64,000 bases of DNA from Salvelinus alpinus (taxonomy: Eukaryota; Chordata; Actinopteri; Salmoniformes; Salmonidae), in contig NC_092099.1 in assembly GCF_045679555.1 (NCBI RefSeq), positions 7,250,576 to 7,314,575 on the forward strand, in the 5' to 3' direction. The notes under the pieces are model-generated. The model was not told where the DNA came from. It saw only the letters and a list, made by a program, of their open reading frames with translations, and did not search any database. Within the stretch, counting starts at the first letter, position 1. Every line of letters starts with the position of its first letter. The position numbers were made by a program, and so were the translations under genes. This document shows positions 48,401-60,400 of the stretch, one piece after another.

Positions 48401-51400
48401 TCACAGTGCTAGACGTGTCACTACAGACTCAGGTTCGATCCCGGGCTGTATCACAACTGGCCGTGATCGGGAGTCCCATAGGGCGGCACACAATTGGCCC
48501 AGCATCGCCCGAGTCAGGCCGTGGGGGGGCTTTACTTGGCTTATCGCGCTCTAGCGACTCCTTGTGGCGCCCCAGGCTGACCTCAGTCGCCAGTTGAACG
48601 GTGTTTCCTCCGACACATTGGTGCGGCTGGCTTCTAGGTTAAGAGAGCGGGTGTTAAGAAGTACGGTTTGGCGGGTCATGTTACAAAATAATCTAAAATA
48701 CAAACAGAAAATATATAACTGTATGGCCTAAGTGTTGAACACTGAAAAGAGCTAGCTAGATAGTCATAATGATTATAGTAACAGATTGGATCTATGTTGT
48801 GAGTGGTTGGTACCTGGCAGTCTGGGTCAGAGCAGACACTGCCCACAGCTGAGAGCTCGGTGCCGTTCCTGGTGCCACAGAACCTGCAGGCGTCTGAGCT
48901 GCAGGAGGCTGGATTCCCTGCACACAGAGGCAGAGCATTAGCTATGCACGAGAGAAGGCTAGAGAAGGAAATACATCACCATAAAAATCACACGGCAGAT
49001 GTTCAGTCATGACAGTCTGTGACGTCTTATGATTGTAAAAAATTAGAAAGGTAACAACAATAAAGTAGTAGCTCCACTTTAACTTCTAAATGTCATCATA
49101 TTGCTTACATATATCCCTCTCAGATCTACACAAGTGTCTAGGGGGTAATGGCTAGCTAGGGGTTGTTTCTTGACAGGGTCAGGAAAGGGTCTGGATAGGG
49201 TCTGTTACCCGTGTGCTCCCTGAACTCCACCATGGCCTTCATGGTCTTGGAGTCGGCGAGAGCCATGAGCCAGAAGAGCTTTGTTCTCCCACAGCCCTCG
49301 TGGAGGTCCACCTTGATTGCCTCCTCCTCCTCCTTAAACACCTGGAGAGAAACAGCAGACGAGGGTTACCGCCATGTTCAATTACACATCATGCCTGCCA
49401 GAAAGGGATGAGTTGGATTTTAGGGTCTGTAAGATGTTTAAGACATATTTTCAGAATTAATGGTAATATTGAAAAAAACATCTTGACTAGGGTTAGGCGA
49501 TATCCAGAATTTCATACCTTTATAGTACCATACCGGGGTATATGGTATTACCGGGGTGCACCATTTATTTTAAGATTTTTTTATATATTTTTTTTATAAA
49601 AAAGCATTCTTGGGGCAGAAAACAAATGTAAGCCACAGGAATCCTGATCCAGGAGGGGATTGATTGTCTCTGTTGTAACCAAGCTTGATCTTGCAAGCTA
49701 GCCATTTAGCTAGCAAGTTAGCAAACCAAATGCATAGTTGGATACCCGAGCCGGAGATATTTTATTTGGCACTCCTTAGATAGTTAACCCCCTAAGGTCG
49801 ATGTCCGCGCCCCACTGAAATCGAATTAGCATAATAAAGAAATCCCCATAAAAAATTTAAAAAGCTAGATATACACTATATATACAAAAGTATGTGGATA
49901 CCCCTTCAAATGAGTGGATTTGGCTATTTCAGCCACACCGGTTGCTGACAGGTGTATGAAATCGAGCACACAGCCATGCAATCTCCATAGGAAAACATTG
50001 GCAGTAGAACAGCCTTACTGAAGAGCTCAGTGACCAACCTCTACGTTGCGTATGAAAAATGTTGTGTTTTCGTTAAGGCATGTGATCTTAGAAACTATAG
50101 GAGGAAATTGATTCTATAACTTTGTACAAGTGAGTAGTCACCGCCCCCTTGAGTGAGGTCAGAGAGCGTGTCAGCCTGACAAACTGCCCCTTTTCATGAA
50201 CTGTATAATATGAGGGGTTAAAAATTAACATATCAGACCAGAGGCGTTGAGCTGCAGCTCACGTCCAAAGTGGTTCGATCTCAACACGAGGTAGAGACAA
50301 TAACGTCACCTCACGGACAATCACTGGTACGGCTGATTAGCGGTCCTAAGTCAAATATTTAGAACGAGGCAGTTAACCCACCGTTCCTAGGCCGTCATTG
50401 AAAATAATATTGTGTTCTTAACTGACTTGCCAAGTTAAATAAAGATTAAATAAAGGTGGAAAAAATTTAAATAAAATAAAAAATAGTCCAAATCGGTGTC
50501 CAAAAATTCCGATTTCCGATTGTTATGAAAACTTGAAATCGGCCCTAATTAATCGGCCATTCTGATTAATCGGTCGACCTCTAGTAAACACCATCGCAAA
50601 AGCCAATTCCACTCAAACTCAGATAAGTCGATCTGTTTTAACCATGAGCACAAATGACATCACACCGTTGAAAACAACCACTCCACTTTGTGGGGAATAT
50701 GACAACATAACGCAACTCAGAGGCCATACCTCAAAACAGTCCTGGAGGACAGCTTAACCTGTGAGCGCTAATTGATTCAGGCTCGACAATAACACTCATC
50801 TCTCAAACATTGTTCAATGATCTCAAAAGTGCTTTGAACCCAGCTGAACGTTGGTTAAATACGGAACGATGCAACACTAACCTTCGAGGTTTCACTCAGA
50901 CTACCTCGCCTCTCACAATGCGACTCATGCAGAAACTGCACTTCCAAGACATATCGCTTGTTCACCCTGTGTATGTTACCAGCCTCGAAACTGAACACCT
51001 GCTACTAGGAGCAGACTTGATAGATCGTTTGGTCCCACTGATGGAAAAACAACCAATTGTGGTCACAGGTAACCGTGCCGTCTCCACTGACCACACTGTC
51101 TTCTCCTAATGCTGGCTGTAACACAGTCATCCACAAGGAGTATCTGTTGAAAGGACCCCTTGGGAAAAAGACGTTTCAACACCTCTTGGTGCAGAATCTG
51201 ACTCAAGCTGATATTACGATCTCGTCACATTCAATCAGCAAACCTGACTGACTATTCTTTTCATGATTTCGAGCCAGCAGTCTCTGTGAGTGAGTAACTT
51301 CCCTCGTCTTTCAGACACTTCCGCAAGCACCGTGGGCGTCTCAGGAATCAAAGCACCCCCCCCCCCCCCTGTACTAAGTGGAACATCCCTTTAACATTTG

Positions 51401-54400
51401 TACGTGGTCAGGTCTTCACAAATGGGCGTATATACACCAGGGTTTCCATTTGCCGGTAATTGCCGGCCAGCCAATGAGCGCATACAGGTCGCAGTGGTGG
51501 GTAGTATATGGGGCTTTGGTGACAAAACGGATGGCACTGTGATAGACGGCATCCAATTTGCTGAGTAGAGTGTTGGAGGCTATTTTGTAAATGATCTCAA
51601 CGAAGTCAAGGATCGGTAGGATAGTCAGTTTCATGAGGATATATTTGGCAGCATGAGTGAAGGATGCTTTGTTGCGAAATAGGAAGCCGATTATAGATTT
51701 AATTTTGGATTGGAGATGCTTAATGTGAGTCTGGAAGGAGAGTTTACAGTCTAACTAGACACCTAGGTATTTGCAGTTGTCCACATATTCTAAGTCAGAG
51801 CCGTCCACAGTAGTGATGCTGGACGGGTGGGTAGCGATCGGTTGAAGAGCATGCATTTAGTTTTACTAGCATTTAAGAGCAGTTGGAGGCCACGGAAGGA
51901 GAGCTGTATGGTATTGAAGCTCATCTGGAGGTTAGTTAACAGTGTCCAAAGAAGGGCCAGAAGTATACAGAATGGTGTCGTTTGCGTAGAGGTGGATCAG
52001 AGAATCACCAGCAGCAAGAGCGACATCATTGATGTACACAGAGAAAAGAGTCGGCCCGAGAATTGAACCCTGTGACACCCCCATAGAGACTGCCAGAGAT
52101 TCGGACAAGAGGCCGAGGTTTGGACAACGATTTGACACACGGAACTCGGTCTGTGAAGTAGTTGGTGAACCAGGCGAGGCAGTCATTTGAGAAACCAAGG
52201 CTGTTGAGTCTGCAGATAAGAATGTGGTGATTGACAGAGTCGAAAGCCTTGACCAGGTCGATGAATACGGCTGCACAGTATTGTCTTTTATCCATGGCGG
52301 TTATGATATCGTTTAGGACCTTGAGCGTGGCTGAAGTGTACCCATGACCAGCTCAGAAACCAGATTGCATAGCGGAGAAGGTACGGTGGGATTCGGAATG
52401 GTCGGTGATCTGTTTGTTAACTTGGCATTTGAGGACCATAGAAAGGCATGGTAGGATAGATATAGGTCTAACAGGTCTAGAGTGTCTCCCCCTTTGAAGA
52501 GGGGGATGACCGTGGCAGCTTTCCAAACTTTGGGGATCTCAGACGATATGAAAGAGGTTGAACAGGCTAGTAATAGGGGTTGCAACAATTGCGGCGGATA
52601 ATTTTAGAAAGAGAGGGTCCAGATTGTCTAGCCCAGCTGATTTGTAGGGGTCCAGATTTTGCAGCGCTTTCAGAACATCAGCTTTATGGATTTGGGTGAA
52701 GGAGAAATGGGGGAGGCTTGGGCAAGTTGCTGTGGGGGGTGCAGGGCTGTTGACCGGGGTAGGAGTGGCCAGGTGGAAGCATGGCCAGCCGTAGAAAAAT
52801 GCTTATTGAAATTCTCATCGTGGATTTATCAGTGGTGACAGTGTTTCCTAGCCTCAGTGCAGTGCGAAGCTGGGAGGAGGTGCTCTTATTCTCCATGGAC
52901 TTTACAGTGCCCCAGAACTTTTTGGAGTTTGTGCTACAGGACGCAAATTTCCGTTTGAAAAAGCTAGCCTTAGCTTTCCTAACTGCCTGTGGTTCCGAAC
53001 TTCCCTGAAAAGTTGCATATCGCGGGGGCTATTCGATGCTAATGCAATACGCCACATGTTTTTGTGCTGGTCAAGGGCAATCAGGTCTGGAGTGAACCAA
53101 GGGCTATATCTGTTGCTGGTTACATTTTTTTTTAATGGGGCATGCTTATTTAAGATGAAAAGCACTTTTAAAGAATAACCAGGCATCCTCTAGTGACGGA
53201 ATGAGGTCAATATCATTCCAGGATACCAGGGCCAGGTCGATTAGAAAGGCCTGCTCGCTGAAGTGTTTTAGGGAGTGTTTGACAGTGATGAGGGGTGACC
53301 GCAGACCCTTTACGGACTTAGGCAATGGGCAGTGATCGCTGAGATCCTGGTTGAAGACAGCATAGGTGTATTTAGAGGGCAAGTTGGTCAGGATGATATC
53401 TATGAGGGTGCCAACGTTTACGGATTTGGGGTTGTACCTGGTAGGTTCCTTGATAATTTGTGTGAGATTGAGGACATCTAGCTTAGACTGTAGGACGGAC
53501 GGGGTGTTAAGCATGTCACAGTTTAGGTCACCTAACAGTACGAGCTCTGAAGATAGATGGGGGTTAATCAATTCACATAGTGTCCAGAGCACAGCTGGGG
53601 GCTGAAGGGGGTCTATAACAAGCGGCAACAGTGAGAGACTTGTTACTTGGAAAGGTGAATTTTTAGAAGTAGAAGCTGAAATGGTTTGGGATCTGGATAG
53701 TATGACAGAACTCTGCAGGCTATCTCTGCTGTAGATTGAAACTCCACCCCCTTGACAGTTCTATCTTGTCGGAAAATGTTATAGTTAGGGATGGAAATTT
53801 CAGGATTTTTGTTGGCTTTCCTAAGCCAGGATTCAGACACGGCTAGGACATCCGGGTTGGCAGAGCGTGCTAAATCAGTAAATAAAACAAACAGAGGGAG
53901 GAGGCTTCTAATGTTAACATGCATGAAACCAAGGCTTTCACGGTTACAGAAGTCAACACCTGTATCGTTGGTTAGGGGCTCGTAAGTAAGCATTTCACTG
54001 TATTCACTGTATTCTGAGCATTTATAGTAGGGATGAAGACAATAACACCTTGTTGGTATAAGAACATCGTTCTACTTTATTACAACTTTACAGGCTCATT
54101 TCTATTCTGTTAAAATGAATTACCATAATCAAAATGTGATTTCTGCATTCTAAGCAGTGTGAGTATACCCTATAATGGGTTACGCACCCAATGCATATGG
54201 ATGTCTGGTAAATTTCAAATCTCGCAGGTCACGTTGTCCGGTGGCAAATTTTCCTAATGGAAACCCTGGTATACACATTATTGCAGGTGGTACCAAGGTG
54301 GAAAGAAGCATTGACACTTCGACAGGCTCCCAGTCTAGCTATATGACTGGGGGCAGAGTGCTCCCTACAGGTGAATGTGGGTACTACTGACCTGTCTCTG

Positions 54401-57400
54401 ATGGGAGCGAGTGCGTCGGTGCAGGTGGAGGAAGCGGTCACAGTCGGTACACAGGTTGCCACACATGTTACACAGGATGATGGCTGCTGTCTCGCCGTCG
54501 TCATGGTTATCGCACATGGGCTGTGGACGGGAGCACAACGAGACTTTACGGTTACGACCTGAACACCTCGAGACAACTTTCCCTCATTTCTTCCACCCAG
54601 AACTGTAAAATGTGTACAGCTAAATGTAAAAGTGTTGCATTTGTAAGGAATGCGATTTGGAGTGCTATAAATCAAATCCATTAATTTATGCATTATATCA
54701 ACAGATTACAATTCAGAAAAAAAGAGTCTTGAGTCTATATTGCTTTGCCAAAATGCACGTGTTCTATGAGGCTAATAAGTTACCATCTGTTTCTGCTGTC
54801 CGTCTTTGCCCATCCAGCGGCCTGAGGACAGCCTGTCCACATGATCCTGGTCCAGCACACACAGAGAGGCCAGAGCAAGCCACAACTACAGTACAGAGAG
54901 AAAGGACGGAGGTTAAAAATGTACTCAAACACATGCACTAACCTAACACACGTGCATGTGCACATACAAACATCCGTCACACACTACCCAGACCTGGGTT
55001 CAAATACATGTATTTTCATTATTTGTTATTTAAATACACTTACATTCCAATATTTAACTACTTGTATTTTCCAAAAATGTATCTGAATACTATGAAATGT
55101 GAAAGTAATGAAATAACATTTGAACCCAGGTCTGCTAAACACACACACAATATGGTCGTGTAATATGAAAACAGCCGTACCCGGGTGGTGGCGATGCAAC
55201 GGACTGGCGAGCGATGCTCCTCTTCCATCTTGGTGAGAGCCATGATGGTCTCAGCGATGGCGTTCTTCGTCACCCGAGACCAGGCGTCCGACAGGTGTCC
55301 GGCAGCCATGTCTTTGACCAGCTTGATGATAATCTCAGCGATTTGAGGGGGAGTGGATCCCTTCATCCACCAGTGGCTCTCCCCCCGGCGAATGTAGCTG
55401 CACATGGAGAGATGCAGTGTTCGACCAATGTGTTCATTATGGGACACAACACTACAGGGATAGGAATAGCAAAACAATAAGTACTGTATATTGGTTTCGG
55501 GAAGTTAGGTCAATCCCAGAAATGTATGAATACAAGAGAATGTGAGTAAAATGTATAAAGGGCTTTATAAATACATTTGAATGAGATTATATTGAAGATT
55601 CCTGTTCAATCAGGAGAAATCACATCTGATAGTCAATATACAAACCAGCACAAATGACAATTGGTTTGAGAATATCTCAAAATGTTTGCCGACGAAGTCA
55701 TGAATCGTTTTTGTACGTCTTGCAAAGTAGAACAAAAGCAAGCTTTTCTTATTGGACAAGTCCACATAGTCATAGTTCACTAGTTTTTGGACCATTTTCT
55801 TAAATTATCATGCTTAATGAAGGTAAATCAAAGTTGTTGTCTCACCTGGAGTTGAAGATCAAGGGCAGCGTGACAGTAGTGATGCCCTTGCCTGCCGCCA
55901 TGCCCGCCGTGCCAGCAATGGTGGTTCCCTTGGCCTTGAGTTGCACGGTGAGTGCCTTGGCGATGCAGCCCAGGAACATGTCCAGGATGCCAAGCTTGTT
56001 CCAGTCACCCTTCTCGGTCGAGTGGATGATGTCACTGATATCGGCAGGCGGCAGGGCCTTGATGCCGATGATGCTGGCCAGGCGCACGGGTGTCACCTCT
56101 GGGAGGACACGACGGAGGAGAGAGGTCACCTGGGAAAGACGGGACAGGTGAAGGGTGAGAAAGGATAGACGTGTAGTCAATGTTATTAAACGGCTGGAGT
56201 GATATACATCATGCAGAGACTCTCTTTGGCTTTACTGATGTTAAAGTGGGGCTGAACTCACTGATTTAGCCTTGTTTAAAAAAAACAAAAAAAACACTAG
56301 AAGCCATGACTGAAGCAACAGTTTGAAGTGTCTCATTTTTGCTAATGCTGTACTGTTCTGTGTCCCGTGTAGCTCAGTTGGTGGAGCTTGCAACACCAGG
56401 ATTGTGGGTTCGATCCCCATGGGGGAGTAGTACGAAAAAAGTATGAAACTGTATGCACTCACAACCGTAAGTCGCCCTGCATAAGGGCATCTGCTATATG
56501 AGTAAAATGTAAACGTAAAATATGTGTTCCACTTTACTTGAAATATCCAAACAGCCACCGTACGCATGACGAATGACTTAGCAACCGAATGACAACATGA
56601 ACGTGTTTGGACAAGAATCCCAAGCTCCGAGCATTTCCCCATCTTTGATGACAGTTGTGTTTGTGACGCTAAAGTTCTCTCACAAATGTGAGGATGTTTG
56701 AGTTGGGAAAAACCCAAGCCTTTTATAACGAATAAGTCTCATCAAACTAGTCCCGAGACGCTGTGCTTCAATTGGTTAGCTCTGCTGTCTGTAAAGAAAA
56801 AGGGGCTGACTGTAGGTTGGTTGTTCGGGTGCTGCCAGACGTGGGCAGGATTCAAATCTCAACCCAAGAAAAAATGATGTACCTTAGATTGTTTAAATCG
56901 CGCAAACCTCAGTTTTGGAAGATACTGACTTTGTGACCAAAGTTCTTCCACTTTTGCAACTAGTACAATTGTTTAAGACTAATACTGATTCCATATAGGC
57001 CGTTTTCAACCAGGTAAGTCCTTTGTAGCTCAGTTGGTTGAGCATGGCGCTTGCAACAACATGTGGGTTCAATTCACAGGACCACCCATACGTAAAATGT
57101 CTGCAAGCATGACTAAGTCGCTTTGGATAAAAGTGTCTACTAAATGGCATATATTATTATTAGAAGTTGGTTTTTGAGTTCCGCTTCTCTTTAAGATTGT
57201 CATGAGGCAGGAAATCAGACTGGACCAGCACCCCATGGTACTTTGAGTCGGTGTGCCCATGTGTGTGTATGTACAATATAACATTATGTACAGTTGAAGT
57301 CGGAAGTTTACATAAAATTAGTTTGGAGTCATTAAAACTCATTTTTCAACCACTACACACATTTCTTGTTAACAAACTATAGTTTTGGCAAGTCAGTTGT

Positions 57401-60400
57401 GTCATGCACAAAGTAGATGTCCTAAGTCATTTTTCTAACAATTGTTTACAGACAGATTTCACTGTATCACATTTCCAGAGGGTCAGAAGTTTACATACGC
57501 TAAGTTGACTGTGCCTTTAAACAGCTTGGAAAATTCCAGAAAATTATGTCATGGCTTTAGAAGATTCTGATAGGCTAATTGACATAATTTGAGTCAATTG
57601 GAGGTGTACCTGTGGATGTATTTCAAGGCCTACCTTCAAACTCAGTGCCTCTTTGCTTGACATCATGGGAAAATCAAAAGAAATCAGCCCAAAAATTGTA
57701 GACCTCCACAAGTCTGGTTCATCCTTGGGAGCAATTTCCAAACGCCTGAAGGTACCACGTTCATCTGTACAAACAATAGTACGCAAGTATAAACACCACG
57801 TTCTGTCTCCTAGAGATTAACGTACTTTGGTGCTAAAAGTGCAAATCAATCCAAGAACAGCAGCAAAGAACCTTGTGAAGATGCTGGAGAAAACAAGTAC
57901 AGAAGTATCTATATCCACAGTAAAACGAGTCGACATAACCTGAAAGGCCGCTCAGCAAGGAAGAAGCCACTGCTCCAAAACCTCCATAAAACCGTATGCA
58001 ACTGCACATGGGAACAAAGACTATACTTTTTGGAGAAATGTCCTCTGGTCTGATGTTATGGGATTTTTATGAATAATGACTAAATTATGTATACATTTAA
58101 CTTAGAACTATAACAGAATACTACTATGTTACTGTATGGATGTATGAATCTTATTATAATCATAATACTGAATATAATGTGTGTAGTTTTAGTCAAGAAT
58201 TAGAACAAGGACTTTCTGTTCCTTGTTAGAAACGAATGGAGCTATCGTCAGACCGGCTGGAATGCTGTGTTCCTTACAGGACATTCTGTCTCTACCCAGG
58301 GAGGGGAGAGACCTTGGGCTAGTAGTTGTTGTTTAACAGGGGGCAGACAATGTGGGAAGGCTTGTGAACTATATTGCCATTGTATCCGAGAGGAGGAAGG
58401 ACATTTTAAAACCTATGACGTCATTTTTATTATATAGCCTGATGTAAATTGTACTATGATCAGTACTCTCGAGAATAAACGCTATTGATTGATTGATTTT
58501 GAGACTGGTTTCTGTCCATTTTATGCAAATAAGTATCTTACAAATTCTTATGAATGGGCAGAGTGTTTTAATTGAATTGGTTGATGAACATATAGGAATG
58601 AAATTCCTTCAACATCTGATGAAACAAAAATAGAACTGTTTGGCCATAATGACCATCGTCATGTTTGGAGGAAAAAGAGGGATGCTCGCAAGCCGAAGAA
58701 CACCATCCCAACCGTGAAGCACAGGGGTGGCAGCAGCATGTTGTGCTTTGCTGCAGGAGAGACTGGTGCATTTCACAAAATAGATGGCATCATGAGGTAG
58801 GAAAATTATGTGGATATATTGAAGCAACATCTCAAGACAGTCAGGAAGTTAAAGCTTGGTCGCAAATGGGTCTTCCAAATGGACAATGACCCCAAGCTTA
58901 CTTCCAAAGTTGTGGCAAAATGGCTTAAGGACAACAAAGTCAAGGCATTGGAGTGGCCATCACAAAGTCCTGACCTCAATCCTATAGAAAATGTGTGGGC
59001 AGAACTGAAAAAGTGTGTTCGAGCAAGGAGGCCTACAAACCTGACTCAGTTACACCAGCTCTGTCAGGAGGAATGGGCCAAAATTCACCCAGCTTATTGT
59101 GGGAAGCTTGTGGAAGGCTACCCGAAACGTTTGTCCCAAGTTAAACAATTTAAAGGCAACGCTACCAAATACTAATTGAGTGTATGTAAACTTCTGACCC
59201 ACTGGGAATGTGATGAAAGAAATACAAGCTGAAATAAATCATTCTTCCTACTATTTTTCTGACATTTCACATTCTTAAAATAAAGTGGTGATCCTAACTG
59301 ACCTAAGACAGGGAATTTTTATTTGGATTAAATGTCAGGAATTGTGAAAAACAGAGTTTAAATGTATTTGGCTAAGGTGTATGTAAACTTCCGACTTCAA
59401 CTGTATATAAATAACTATTGCTGTGTTGAGTCTGTGTTTATGTGGGTACACCCCACCTGTCTCTGGATACGGGGCGAGGCCGTGTGCAGCAGCGAGAACA
59501 GGTCCTGCATCAGTGTCAGCTGCTGGGCCAGGTACTGACGGCCTACGTTGGAGCCGCTCAGCGCCAGCACCATGGAGAGCAGCTCGAAGCAGTAGGCGTC
59601 CGAGGAGGTGTCCGAGGAGGCGGCGTCGTCGCTGTGCTGCGAGTTGGCGTTTTCCTTGCTGGAGATGGCATGCTCCCACTCCTCGCGCACCCGGGTCGCC
59701 TCCATGCGGATGGCCTGGACGATGTGGGCGCACACCTGGAGGGGGGAGGAGGGAAAGCGATAAAGGGATATTTAGTCAATTCCAAGTGTGAAGATAACAG
59801 ACAGGGGAAGCACAGTCAGGGGCTTGAACCCTCAAAGCCTTCTGAGGATTACTGAAGCCAGATATCACATTTTGTGTTGTTGTAGTTGTATTGTACTATT
59901 TTAGTTAATTGTACTTTATTGGCCAGGTATTCCACAGACTACTGACCTGTTTCTGCAGGTTGGTCAGCTTGCTCCGGCTGAAAATGATGCCCACCATGTG
60001 TTCCTTCAGGTCTGCGTCTGACGGCGCCTGATGACAGGTAAACAATAACAGGTAAACAGAAATATATCATGTTTGTTTTCTGGTCTTTATTTGCAAAAAG
60101 ACCGTGTGAAATAGGGTGTGGTTGAAAAAGGTTAGGAAACACTGGTATACAGTATGACCCCTGACCTTGTCCTCCCCCTCTGGTGATGACAGCAGGTTCT
60201 TCTCCTCCTTTTCAGGGGTGGGCTCAGCATCTCCGCAGATTAGCTTCCCAAATACCTACACACACAACACATGCACACCAAGGGTAAAGCTTGAGCCTAT
60301 CCAATTCTATTAGACCTAAAGTGGTAGAGAAAGAAAACATTAACATTTTGGCCCCATAGTGACTGATTGGCCAACCGACCAGTGAGGTGATATTATGAGT

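Noticed and set aside
54229..54693. 154-codon minus-strand frame with many Cys
   Set aside because: It is a wrong-frame reading across a genuine MYCBP2 exon (54520-54392). The zinc-cluster protein is in another frame with good splice sites.
56366..56515. Possible functional tRNA gene (GTAGCTCAGTTGG and GGTTCGATCC)
   Set aside because: It has no complete acceptor stem, and it is followed by the standard SINE tail. A second decayed copy at 57015-57150 supports a SINE.
59423..59855. Plus-strand frames of 122 and 137 codons, Arg/Gly-rich
   Set aside because: They are antisense shadows of the MYCBP2 exon at 59735-59457.
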